This document shows, piece by piece, positions 14,028-21,372 of a stretch of 34,704 bases of DNA; within the stretch, counting starts at the first letter, position 1; each line of letters starts with the position of its first letter. Source of the DNA: Candidatus Aenigmatarchaeota archaeon (lineage in GTDB: Archaea > Aenigmatarchaeota > Aenigmatarchaeia > GW2011-AR5). The notes under the pieces are model-generated. The model did not search any database. It saw nothing but the letters and a program-made list of their open reading frames with translations, and had not been told where the DNA came from. A program made the position numbers and the translations under genes. The stretch spans positions 1 through 34,704 of the forward strand of contig JACPRW010000009.1 of assembly GCA_016193585.1 (NCBI GenBank). Direction: 5' to 3'.

Positions 14028-14074
14028 AAGCCTGCCAATAACTGCTTCTCGGCTGCTCCACGATTGGCAGGCTT
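14028..14074 (+). terminator. 12-bp hairpin just after glmS
   Basis: AAGCCTGCCAAT (14028-14039) pairs perfectly with ATTGGCAGGCTT (14063-14074) around a 23-base loop, 15 bases after the glmS stop codon. It may protect or terminate the glmS message, though there is no obvious downstream T-tract. Confidence 0.45.
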
Positions 14075-14174
14075 GCGTACGGCTCGAAAGTTACCGAATA
14101 CACAACACCCCCGCAGTGACGGTGCGCGGCAGTCGGAACACATGACTTAAAAAGAATCGCAGCAAGTACCTATA

Positions 14175-14309
14175 ATGAGAAACCTCAAAACGAAGATAGT
14201 GCCAGTGCTTGCAATAGTGTTCGGGCTCATTATCCTGATCAAGCCCGACGTGCTGGCGCTGCTCGTGTCACTGTACCTGATCGTCTATGGCATATCCGAG
14301 CTGCTGTAA
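14175..14309 (+). CDS. Small membrane protein, DUF3096-like
   Basis: A 44-residue protein: a basic N-terminus (MRNLKTK), then two hydrophobic segments, IVPVLAIVFGLIILI and VLALLVSLYLIVYGISELL, joined by KPD. This hairpin with a Lys-Pro turn is the pattern of archaeal DUF3096 proteins. It should sit in the cytoplasmic membrane with both ends inside. A TATA-like CTTAAAAAG about 26 bases upstream gives leaderless spacing. Function is unknown. Confidence 0.7.
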   Translation: MRNLKTKIVPVLAIVFGLIILIKPDVLALLVSLYLIVYGISELL

Positions 14310-14360
14310 TCCCTGAAAGACATTGGGCGCCGGTGAAATAGCTGCTGCTCCATACATATC

Positions 14361-14393
14361 TTTTTATACTACTTTAACCACTAATTAGTAGTA
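14361..14393 (+). promoter_or_regulatory. TATA box with TACTACT/AGTAGTA operator
   Basis: TTTTTATA (14361-14368) overlaps TACTACT (14367-14373), which pairs with AGTAGTA (14387-14393). A perfect palindrome ACTAATTAGT (14380-14389) lies inside. It is comparable to the sites before 4933, 7944 and 10541. It precedes the ATG at 14415. Confidence 0.5.
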
Positions 14394-14414
14394 AATATAA
14401 GTGACGGTGGAACA

Positions 14415-15878
14415 ATGGCACGGATATTCCCCTACGTTGCGGACAACACACAGGATACTGTTGAGCTCATTAGGCGCCCTGTTGATGCAGGTTCTGGATA
14501 TGCGTCTGCGCGCATGGAATCGCTGTACCCTGGCCTTGGCAACGGTGAGGTGTACGTACCGCCGTTGCTTGCAGCTCATGCTCCATATTCAGGAACTGTT
14601 GTTGCGCAACGTGATGGCGGCAGGGCGTGTATTACCGGCAGGGAAGTCACTTTTGACCTGAGCCGCCTCGGGTTTACTGAGGAGCCCATCTTGCAGCAAT
14701 TCAGGGAGAGCAGGAAGGGTGTCGGCACCAAAACAGGTCAGCTACCACTCGATCCGATACTCGGCTATCGGGGATCTATGGAACGAATAAAATCCTACGT
14801 GAAAAGCAAACTTCCGCCTGACAGCGAACTTTTCCACATTGTTCTCACGCCTTCAGGAGACAGACGGCCCCCTTTCAGGCGCCTGGTGGGGAACCCTGCC
14901 TATCCTGACTGGGTTTATCGCATGCGGGACATGGCGCACGGATACGTTCCTGATGTCCGCATCCACGATGAGAACATTATAACCCTGCACGATCATGGTT
15001 TCGGAAGACCTTCCGGCGCCCAGCGCTATTCGTTCGCACACGGCAGCGTCGATGTCACTGACGAGCTCATCGGCGACAGCGGAGGCATCAAGATAGCGCC
15101 TGTCACGCATGCGTACCCCTATCCGGAAGCTGTTGCAGAAGCTATCCGCCACATGCCGCACGATAGGCGATCCGTTGATCCAGCCATGCGCATGGGGCAG
15201 GAATGCAGGTACCTGCCTTCTGGGTTGCGGGCTGAGCGCATCACCAATCCTTACGCTTACAACATTCCGGGCAATCCATTGGCAGTGCTTTCAAACGACC
15301 GTGATGAACGCGCAGCGATGCTCGAGGTCCTGTACCGTGACCTGCCACCGTACCTGAGCATATACAGCCGATATTTTAACGGGAGAGGAAGCACGTTCAG
15401 CATTCCGCGCATAGGCGACGTTGATTTGCGATACGCAAATCCATCATCGTTTCAATCCAACGTCAAGCCTTTTTTCATTGTAAAGGACCTTGTTGTGGCA
15501 CCCACAGGGGCATATTTCGTTGATCTTGAGAGCATCAGATTGCGGGAACCGTGCCCTCCTGAAGAATTTGACACGCGGTTTAACATGTATGCGGCCTGTG
15601 TTTTGCGGGACTTTTTCGGGCTCTTCTACTATTCTCAGCTGCTCAACAACGGGCCTCTGACGCTTGCAGACCTTCCCAGTAACAGTTCCCCGTATCTCCA
15701 GCAATCCCCGGATGGCACACTGGAAAAAATGGCCGCTGTAATCAACCAGTCGCCGCAACTGGAGGCACAGCGCGCGGACGATGGCGGTATTGAGGTTTCT
15801 ATCTACACTAAAGACGGCTGGCTCACCACAACCGTGCCCATGAACCAGATAGTGCCGGGGCACCTGTTGCGTAACTAA
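14415..15878 (+). CDS. Large orphan protein, 487 aa
   Basis: No family is recognised. The protein is soluble, rich in Pro, Arg and Tyr, with no signal peptide or membrane helix. One segment, FFIVKDLVVAPTGAYFVDLESIRLREP (about 356-382), has the feel of the catalytic/DxE loop region of kinase-like phosphotransferases, but no ATP-binding lysine or glycine loop was found upstream, so this is only a hint. FAHGSVDVTDEL and HDENIITLHDHG contain His/Asp clusters. Expression likely depends on the upstream TATA box and inverted repeat. Codon use is less GC-biased than core genes, consistent with accessory status. Confidence 0.65.
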   Translation: MARIFPYVADNTQDTVELIRRPVDAGSGYASARMESLYPGLGNGEVYVPPLLAAHAPYSGTVVAQRDGGRACITGREVTFDLSRLGFTEEPILQQFRESRKGVGTKTGQLPLDPILGYRGSMERIKSYVKSKLPPDSELFHIVLTPSGDRRPPFRRLVGNPAYPDWVYRMRDMAHGYVPDVRIHDENIITLHDHGFGRPSGAQRYSFAHGSVDVTDELIGDSGGIKIAPVTHAYPYPEAVAEAIRHMPHDRRSVDPAMRMGQECRYLPSGLRAERITNPYAYNIPGNPLAVLSNDRDERAAMLEVLYRDLPPYLSIYSRYFNGRGSTFSIPRIGDVDLRYANPSSFQSNVKPFFIVKDLVVAPTGAYFVDLESIRLREPCPPEEFDTRFNMYAACVLRDFFGLFYYSQLLNNGPLTLADLPSNSSPYLQQSPDGTLEKMAAVINQSPQLEAQRADDGGIEVSIYTKDGWLTTTVPMNQIVPGHLLRN

Positions 15879-15990
15879 TACACAGTCCCCAAAAAAGCTT
15901 TATGAGTTACAATGCTAAAAAATCGGAAGCTTAGAGGTAAATTTCCCGAAAGTATTAACAGAATTAATAAAGGAATTTAGTGGACAGCCT

Positions 15991-16010
15991 ATTAGTACAA
16001 TCTGCTATAA
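15991..16010. repeat. Fragment of the double-hairpin element (E7)
   Basis: The 20 bases here differ at a single position from E4 bases 32691-32710, including the whole right arm of hairpin 2 (ACAATCTGCTATA). No matching left arm is found nearby, so this looks like the surviving end of a deleted copy. The surrounding 180-base intergenic region (15879-16059) holds nothing else that is clear. Confidence 0.5.
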
Positions 16011-16021
16011 GCAGCGGACAG

Positions 16022-16047
16022 AGAAAACCGCGGGTTTCCTATTTCAT
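16022..16047. repeat. Short hairpin plus 15-base repeat, copy 2
   Basis: AGAAAACC (16022-16029) and GGTTTCCT (16033-16040) form a stem with one mismatch and a GCG loop. GGTTTCCTATTTCAT (16033-16047) is identical to 127-141. It lies just after the minus-strand gene ending at 16060, where it could act as an mRNA-end structure. Confidence 0.45.
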
Positions 16048-16059
16048 ATGGACATTACA

Positions 16060-16437
16060 TTATTCTGAAATTTCTCTCGGCTCACTTTCTATTCGTTTCG
16101 AAAATGCATCTAAAATTCCCATGCTTCTGGCACTCAAAACGCATGAGCATGCGAAATATCCGTTATCCCCGTCTAAAGTCCAGAATACATCTGTGTACGG
16201 TTCTCTGGCCATGTGATGCCTGACGCCTCCGTTCCCGTATTCCGTCCGCATGTACCAGAACTGCAATGGCACCATAACACTCCACGCCCCGGCTACAAAA
16301 TTACCATCGCAGTACCTCTCCCGAACCAGTCCGGGGCATTTTCTCTGGTAAAATTCTTTTGGAGGCATTCCCAATCTCATCAGTATGCTTTTTACCAAGG
16401 CTTTTCCGCTTTCTGGTACATCATAATCAACTTTCAT
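16060..16437 (-). CDS. Hypothetical protein, 125 aa
   Basis: Unknown family. The helical N-terminus (DYDVPESGKALVKSILMRLGMPPKEFYQRKCPG) is followed by a strand-rich, aromatic region (VAGAWSVMVPLQFWYMRTEYGNGG, YTDVFWTLDGDNGYFACSCV). Three cysteines and several Trp/Tyr are present, but no metal motif is evident. ATG at 16437 is used; upstream in-frame starts would overlap the DNA ligase gene. Composition is AT-rich. It lies downstream of ligase in the same direction and may be co-transcribed. Confidence 0.55.
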   Translation of the reverse strand: MKVDYDVPESGKALVKSILMRLGMPPKEFYQRKCPGLVRERYCDGNFVAGAWSVMVPLQFWYMRTEYGNGGVRHHMAREPYTDVFWTLDGDNGYFACSCVLSARSMGILDAFSKRIESEPREISE

Positions 16438-16501
16438 TGCATACCCGCCGTTACTTTCTTCAGGGTTTCTACGAATCTTTTTGCTTAACAAATTAAACAC
16501 G

Positions 16502-18181
16502 TTACGCTGATTTCCTGAATCTACCACGTTGTAATTTGTATAACTTATTAATTTCTTGTACCGTTGCACAGTCTTGCGCAGAGCGATCAGGTCTCAAACG
16601 TAATATTTTTGGAAATCTTAGCGCGTAGCCCGTCGGATACTTCGGCGATTTCTGCAGCTCCTCGTAGCCGACTTCCACGACGATTTCAGGCTTCACCCTG
16701 ACGATTTTCCCCTCCTCAGCTACTATCAGTTTTTTCAGCCGTGCCGTGAATTCTTCCATGGTGGGTATTTCTTTGTCGCCCGCTTTTTCTATCAATCCCG
16801 ATGCCATCCTTCCTGTTTCAAGGAACGTATCTCCAGAACGGGCGGCAAGAATAAACGAACCCAGATACCTCGTTCTTTTGCCCTCGCCCCATTCTGCGCC
16901 GACGATCACGAGGTCGAGGGGCTCGAGGACTTCTTTTACTTTGAGCCAGAACCCTACACGTCTCCCGGGTTGGTAACGGGCGTCGAGGTTCTTGACGATG
17001 ACGCCTTCCTGACCCATGCTGAGCGCACGCTTGTAGAATACGTTCGCCCTGCTGAAGTCCTTTGTTTCCATGTGTTCGGCAAGCCGCAACTGTGCTGTTT
17101 CCCTGACGATCCCCTTCAGCTTGCTCCACCGTTCCGAAAGCGGGAGATTCATGAGCGACTGGCCGTTGCAGTACACGACATCGAACAGGTTTACCTGCAC
17201 CGGTATCTCCTTCGTCATTCGCTCAATGTCATATTTCCGCTGAATGCGGCGCGACAGCATCTGAAATGGAAGCGGCTTTTCATCCCTGCCTATTGCCAAA
17301 GACTCGCCTTCAATAATGCACTGCCGTGCCTTGATGTTCTCCCTGCTCCGTTCAGCTATGTCCGGGAATTGGTGCGTAACATCTTCCAGGCGGCGGGAGA
17401 AGATTTTAACGTCGTTGCCGTCTTTGTGAATTGCCACGCGAAATCCATCATATTTATATTCAAGTGCAGGGTTCTCAAATTTTTCTAAAGCGGTTTTCAG
17501 GTCAGGCGCCCTGTCAGCAAGCATAACTCTTATCGGGCGGCCGGGCCGGATTTCAGCTTTCAGCTTTCCCAGCCGTGCCATCCCAGCAATCTGCCCGTAA
17601 TCGCCGATAATGTCATAAGCGTGTTCTATTTCCTTCGCATCCTTTCCGAATGCTTTTGCAACCGCATCCCTTACGATGCCGGCTGCAACGCCTATGCGCA
17701 TATCACCGAGAATCGTGCGGACAATGTATCTTGCCCCTAAAGGCGATGCATGAGACAGAAGCTCATTGACAAGCGCTATTTTTCTTTCATGGCTGCCTGC
17801 TCCTGTTATATCGGGAAGCTTTCTCATGTTTTCAAAAACATGTTCAACCGTTAATTCGCGCTTTGCCAACGAATGCTGTTTCCTGTTCTTTGAGAAGAAC
17901 TCGGCTGTGCTTCCCAAATCGCCTGTTTCCTTGAATTTTTTAATAACATCATTTTCTGACACGCCGTATGTCTTAACGATGACGCGCCTCATCATCTTCC
18001 TTGCTATGCCTAATTCCTGCTCGCCTGCAATGAATACAGTACCTGAAGAAAGCAGGACGACTCTTGATAGGTATTTTTCGCTGCATTGTCCGTAAAGCTC
18101 CGCAAGTATGTCGCGCTTCTCCAGTTTCTTCGTTGTCGCCTCAAGGCGCTGGTAATATTCTACGAGATCAGCGTAGCGCAT
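16502..18181 (-). CDS. lig: ATP-dependent DNA ligase
   Basis: A 559-residue replicative and repair ligase. The N-terminal DNA-binding domain (about 1-210) is followed by adenylation motif I EYKYDGFRV, with the AMP-accepting lysine at K243. Motif III-like DVVYCNGQSLMNL, motif IV-like EGVIVKNLDARYQPG and motif V-like WLKVKE follow. The OB-fold carries LVIVGAEWGEGKRTRYLGSF, and ALRFPKILRLRPDRSAQD is the C-terminal motif VI region. Length is normal for archaeal LigI. The start MRYADLVEYYQRLEATTKK is canonical. Confidence 0.97.
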   Translation of the reverse strand: MRYADLVEYYQRLEATTKKLEKRDILAELYGQCSEKYLSRVVLLSSGTVFIAGEQELGIARKMMRRVIVKTYGVSENDVIKKFKETGDLGSTAEFFSKNRKQHSLAKRELTVEHVFENMRKLPDITGAGSHERKIALVNELLSHASPLGARYIVRTILGDMRIGVAAGIVRDAVAKAFGKDAKEIEHAYDIIGDYGQIAGMARLGKLKAEIRPGRPIRVMLADRAPDLKTALEKFENPALEYKYDGFRVAIHKDGNDVKIFSRRLEDVTHQFPDIAERSRENIKARQCIIEGESLAIGRDEKPLPFQMLSRRIQRKYDIERMTKEIPVQVNLFDVVYCNGQSLMNLPLSERWSKLKGIVRETAQLRLAEHMETKDFSRANVFYKRALSMGQEGVIVKNLDARYQPGRRVGFWLKVKEVLEPLDLVIVGAEWGEGKRTRYLGSFILAARSGDTFLETGRMASGLIEKAGDKEIPTMEEFTARLKKLIVAEEGKIVRVKPEIVVEVGYEELQKSPKYPTGYALRFPKILRLRPDRSAQDCATVQEINKLYKLQRGRFRKSA

Positions 18182-18203
18182 GAACGTATATCGTCAGCAA
18201 GGG

Positions 18204-18401
18204 TTAAAAGTTCAGGATAGGCGCATGCTGATCCCAAGAAAAATCAATCCCGCGACCTGTCAGTTCATAGCGCACTTCTTCGCCCGCGTCGATGCGGAAC
18301 CCGTACGGATCCCTCACTATGACGGTCCTGCCCCCTGTAGCAGGCCTCACCTTCATATTCCCCTGCTTGTCATGATAACCAGTAAAATTTCCCGATGTCA
18401 T
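18204..18401 (-). CDS. Hypothetical small protein, 65 aa
   Basis: A small basic-to-neutral protein with predicted beta strands (GGRTVIVRDPYGFRIDAGEEVRYELTGRGIDFSW), suggesting a compact barrel. It lies upstream of DNA ligase in the same direction, 22 bases away. A TATA-like GTTAAAAAGG about 28 bases before the ATG supports expression, possibly as the first gene of the ligase transcript. No family is recognised. Confidence 0.5.
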   Translation of the reverse strand: MTSGNFTGYHDKQGNMKVRPATGGRTVIVRDPYGFRIDAGEEVRYELTGRGIDFSWDQHAPILNF

Positions 18402-18463
18402 TGGTCAGTAGTTCTTATCAACCTTTTTAACGGTTATGATTGCCAGTGCCGGTCTTGGTTACA

Positions 18464-18473
18464 CTTATAAAAG
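18464..18473 (+). promoter_or_regulatory. TATA box of the eS1 gene
   Basis: CTTATAAAAG lies about 65 bases before the eS1 start, so the message should have a short leader. Within it, a small stem CCCTC/GAGGG (about 18502-18518) is possible. Confidence 0.5.
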
Positions 18474-18532
18474 TTGCCATTAATGGATAATGGTTCTCCC
18501 CTCCCTTCGGATAGAGGGTAACGTGATATGGC

Positions 18533-19117
18533 ATGGCAGTCAAGAAACAGTGGTACGACATCGTTGCGCCGAAGCTGTTCGGCGAGAGGGTCATAGGCGA
18601 AACGCTGTCGAGCGACCCGAAGACGCTTATCGGCAGGAAGGTGGAGGTCAGCCTGCTTGATATTGCCAAGGACTTCCAGAAATTCTACATCAAGCTACTT
18701 TTTCAAATTGAGCGCGTCGAGGGGTCAAAAGCCTACACCGTGTTCGTCGGCCACGACTGCCTGCGCGAGCGCATCTACCGCATGGTGCAGCGCAGGTCGC
18801 GCCGCGTCGACGTCATACAGGACGTCAGGACGAAAGACGGCGTCCAGCTGCGCGTCAAAACGGTCTTTGTCATCATCCGCCGGGTCAACACCTCCATCAA
18901 GGGCGCCTGCCGGACGAAAGCGCGGGAGCTCATCAACGACACGATCAGCAATGCGACCGTCGATGAATACGTCCAGATGCTCATTGCCGGCGAGCTTCAG
19001 GCGAACATCAGGAAGGCATGCAACAAGATATCCCCCATCGGCAACGTCGAAATCCGCAAGAGCGAGATCACCCTCGAGAGAAAAAAAGAGCAGCCGGTCG
19101 AGGTCGCCGCCGAATAA
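18533..19117 (+). CDS. rps3ae: 30S ribosomal protein eS1 (S3Ae)
   Basis: A 194-residue small-subunit ribosomal protein shared by archaea and eukaryotes. MAVKKQWYDIVAPKLFGERVIGET, GRKVEVSLLDIAKDFQKFYIKLLFQI and RRRSRRVDVIQDVRTKDGVQLRVKTVFV are family hallmarks. The C-terminal EYVQMLIAGELQANIRKACNKISPIGNVEIRKSE is also conserved. Length is typical. ATG at 18533 gives the canonical N-terminus. It is flanked on the 3' side by convergent small membrane-protein genes. Confidence 0.97.
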   Translation: MAVKKQWYDIVAPKLFGERVIGETLSSDPKTLIGRKVEVSLLDIAKDFQKFYIKLLFQIERVEGSKAYTVFVGHDCLRERIYRMVQRRSRRVDVIQDVRTKDGVQLRVKTVFVIIRRVNTSIKGACRTKARELINDTISNATVDEYVQMLIAGELQANIRKACNKISPIGNVEIRKSEITLERKKEQPVEVAAE

Positions 19118-19120
19118 CTT

Positions 19121-19297
19121 TCATTCTTCCGCATCCCAGACGATAAATCTTTTCATCAGCACGCCAACGCCTATGGCGAGGAGCGACAGGAATGCCATGA
19201 AAAGCTGCCCCTGAATCGCCGCGGCGACCGCGTTGGAGAATATGATGCCGGACAGGAATGCAACGACATAGTTGATGTCTTCAGAGAGCTTTGTCAT
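19121..19297 (-). CDS. Small membrane protein, tandem paralogue A
   Basis: A 58-residue protein with two hydrophobic segments: YVVAFLSGIIFSNAVAAAI and LFMAFLSLLAIGVGVLM. A basic/aromatic tail (KRFIVWDAEE) follows. It shares the block VAFLSGIIFSNAV exactly with the product of the adjacent upstream gene (19281-19469), so the two are tandem duplicates. Their genes overlap by 17 bases. It ends 3 bases from the eS1 stop on the opposite strand. Function is unknown; probably a cytoplasmic-membrane protein. Confidence 0.65.
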   Translation of the reverse strand: MTKLSEDINYVVAFLSGIIFSNAVAAAIQGQLFMAFLSLLAIGVGVLMKRFIVWDAEE

Positions 19298-19469
19298 AGT
19301 AATCCCTCAGGTAGCTTACTGTCTGTATGCCGAATCCCGATGCCATGAGCGAGAGCAGCGCTATCGCGTATTCTCCGAGCAGGAACGAGCCGACGGCATT
19401 CGAGAAAATAATTCCACTCAGAAAGGCGACGAGGTAGCTGGCACGCTTTACGGTTGACCGCTGCACCAT
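19281..19469 (-). CDS. Small membrane protein, tandem paralogue B
   Basis: A 62-residue protein with two membrane segments: ASYLVAFLSGIIFSNAVGSFLL and IALLSLMASGFGIQTV, then a charged tail (SYLRDYYDKAL). It is a paralogue of the downstream gene, with identical VAFLSGIIFSNAV. ATG at 19469 is preferred; a start 8 codons upstream adds an unlikely polar leader. AATAGTAGT immediately precedes the ATG, a motif also seen before the membrane protein at 26266. Function is unknown. Confidence 0.65.
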   Translation of the reverse strand: MVQRSTVKRASYLVAFLSGIIFSNAVGSFLLGEYAIALLSLMASGFGIQTVSYLRDYYDKAL

Positions 19470-19505
19470 ACTACTATTCCGCGTCCGGCACATAAATACG
19501 CGCAG

Positions 19506-19727
19506 CTAGCGCTCTTCCTGCCGCGCGTTAACCGCTGCCGAGACCCAGAGAAAGCCGGCGAGCACGAACATGACAAACGCGAGCAGGGCGGCAAGCCAGA
19601 AGGAGGACTGCGTCGTGCCCTCGACCCATTCGACGTTGCCTGCGATAAAGGCGCCTGCGAAGAAGAAGATGGCGCCAAGAATGCAGAACCCGTGGACGTA
19701 GATGTCGAAGTCAAACGGTTTTGCCAT
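19506..19727 (-). CDS. Small membrane protein with two helices
   Basis: A 73-residue protein with two hydrophobic helices (GFCILGAIFFFAGAFIAG and WLAALLAFVMFVLAGFLWVSAAV). A polar loop NVEWVEGTTQSS lies between them, and the ends (MAKPFDFDIY, NARQEER) are short and charged. It is unrelated in sequence to the paralogue pair downstream but of similar size. It lies 6 bases after the gene starting at 20033, in the same direction, so a common transcript with 20037-21212 is plausible. No family is recognised. Confidence 0.6.
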   Translation of the reverse strand: MAKPFDFDIYVHGFCILGAIFFFAGAFIAGNVEWVEGTTQSSFWLAALLAFVMFVLAGFLWVSAAVNARQEER

Positions 19728-19733
19728 ATGCTC

Positions 19734-20033
19734 CTACACTCTACCGAGATATACGCTTTCCGTGCCCGCTGCTTCCCACCTAAGATTGACATGGACTTCC
19801 TGATGTCCCCGCACAACTTCGGCGGTGAGGTACGGCTCTGCAACGCGGTCGATGACCTGTCCCTGAAACGTCAGCTCAAAGCCCCCTTGCACCGGTACGA
19901 GTAGCGCCGAGGGGCGCCGCTCCACTAGTTCGCCGTACACATTACTTTTTTCCCCGATAAATTTCCTTGCCTGTACCGGATTGCCTATACCGACAGATGT
20001 TCTAAAATCTCCCATGCTTGCGTACTGCACCAT
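19734..20033 (-). CDS. Hypothetical protein, 99 aa
   Basis: A soluble protein with predicted strands throughout (LLVPVQGGFELTFQGQVIDRV, VHVNLRWEAAGTESVYLGRV), suggesting a small beta sandwich or barrel. There is no signal peptide and no cysteine. It begins 3 bases after the NTase-HEPN gene stop, so it is likely in the same transcript. No family is recognised. Confidence 0.55.
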   Translation of the reverse strand: MVQYASMGDFRTSVGIGNPVQARKFIGEKSNVYGELVERRPSALLVPVQGGFELTFQGQVIDRVAEPYLTAEVVRGHQEVHVNLRWEAAGTESVYLGRV

Positions 20034-20036
20034 TGT

Positions 20037-21212
20037 TCACCTCTTATTTCTCCCTTTCTGCTGCTTCTTCACTTTCCTCGCCTTTTCCTTCGCGCCTTCC
20101 ATGAGCGGAGCCACGTCGCGGACGAACCGGCGGACATATTCGCGCGTGAGCTCGATGTCCTTCTGCGGGATCTCGTCGACCTTGTTCTCGTCGAGCATCT
20201 TGCGCATGGTGACGACGCGCTTGAAAATCTCGCCGTAGTAGGAGTCGATTTTGCCGGCGTCGATGAGGTAGTCCTTGAGGGCCCGCGGCAGCTCCTTCGG
20301 GTCCTGGGGCAGCTTTTCCATCTTCTTGAGCGTGGCGACTGCCGCCTTGATCATGACCTCGTAATTCTTCTGCACAATCGTTTCTTTCTTTTTCTTCTGC
20401 AACTGGAGCAGGAGCTGCTCCATCCTCGAGACGAACTGCTTTGATTTCTGGATGAACACGTCAAGGTCGGGGCCCGCAACGTCCTTTATCTCCTTGTGCT
20501 CGACGCGCTTGCGGAAATCGATGACCGCCTCGAGGTCCTGCAGGTAGCTCTCCTCGAGCAGGTTCTGGGAGACGAGATGCTCCCGCACCTCCTGCGTCGC
20601 GTGCTTCGGCGACGGCGCGTTCTGGCCGACGTACATGAGCACCGCCTGCGCCGAGTTGAGCATCGCGTAATAGAGATCCTCCGCGATCATGTACAGCTTC
20701 GCGGTTTCGACGCGGTTTATTTTCTGCGGCGCAGCTTCCATGAACTTCTCAACCGCCTCGAGCGTTGTCGGTATCTTGCCGAGTTCGAGCAGCTTCCGGA
20801 TAGGGATCCAGAAACCGGTGTCATAGAGCGCCCAGCCGTCCCTCACGATCGTGTAGAGGAGCGGGTGGCCGATCCGTGCCATGTCCCAGAATTCGGTGAG
20901 CGTCCATGCAGGCTGGACGGTGATATGCTCGGAAATGTCCTTGCCGATGAAATAAATATCGTCGTCGAAGCGCAGCTTCTGCTCGGGCGTGAAGCGCGTC
21001 ATCGTATCGTCGATGATGACGAGCAGGTCGATATCGCTCTTCTCGTGGAAGTCGCCCCTCGTGAAGGAGCCGAAGAGCACCACCGCCTTGACGAAGTTCT
21101 TGTATTTCTTGAGCACGTCGTCCTTGAACTTGTTGGCGATGTCGAGCTGCTTCTTGCGCAACTTCTCGAGGCGCTTCATCTCCTTTGTCTGTTTCGGCGG
21201 CGTCTGTTCCAT
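20037..21212 (-). CDS. Nucleotidyltransferase-HEPN fusion protein
   Basis: A 391-residue protein. An N-terminal Pol-beta/MNT nucleotidyltransferase carries VLFGSFTRGDFHEKSDIDLLVIIDD (GS plus DxD). A helical region follows, including NRVETAKLYMIAEDLYYAMLNSAQAVLMY and DFRKRVEHKE, where RKRVEH matches the HEPN Rx4-6H motif. A long charged coiled-coil-like tail ends KKQQKGRNKR. Toxin-antitoxin NTase and HEPN are normally separate proteins; the stable fusion and core-like GC content suggest a housekeeping RNA or nucleotide-related role. TATA box TTTATATCA lies about 25 bases upstream. Confidence 0.75.
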   Translation of the reverse strand: MEQTPPKQTKEMKRLEKLRKKQLDIANKFKDDVLKKYKNFVKAVVLFGSFTRGDFHEKSDIDLLVIIDDTMTRFTPEQKLRFDDDIYFIGKDISEHITVQPAWTLTEFWDMARIGHPLLYTIVRDGWALYDTGFWIPIRKLLELGKIPTTLEAVEKFMEAAPQKINRVETAKLYMIAEDLYYAMLNSAQAVLMYVGQNAPSPKHATQEVREHLVSQNLLEESYLQDLEAVIDFRKRVEHKEIKDVAGPDLDVFIQKSKQFVSRMEQLLLQLQKKKKETIVQKNYEVMIKAAVATLKKMEKLPQDPKELPRALKDYLIDAGKIDSYYGEIFKRVVTMRKMLDENKVDEIPQKDIELTREYVRRFVRDVAPLMEGAKEKARKVKKQQKGRNKR

Positions 21213-21248
21213 ACCAACCAGATGGTGGGAAAATGATATAAACCTTCG

Positions 21249-21372
21249 TCAGCGGTACTTTCTCCGCCCTACCCCGCGCTTCGCGCGTCGTAGCCCATAT
21301 TATTTTTAATTTCCCTCCCTCAGCGCTTCGCGCGTCGTAGCCCATTCTAATCCATTCTAGCCCATTCTATTG
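21249..21372. repeat. Repeat-rich intergenic patch
   Basis: A 23-base unit is present identically at 21276-21298 and 21323-21345; it contains the self-pairing CGCGCTTCGCGCG in its first copy. It is followed by three 10-base steps of CATTCTA (about 21343-21370). At 21250-21266 a near-copy of the 3' end of the following minus-strand gene (21373 onward: AGCGGTACTTTC plus CCGC) is present. The pattern suggests local duplication or slippage. Confidence 0.65.

Noticed and set aside
21276-21345. Two identical 23-base repeats as a possible CRISPR
   Set aside because: There are only two copies, the spacing is 24 bases of low-complexity sequence, a hairpin of a different type is present, and no cas gene is nearby. 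Local duplication is the simpler reading.
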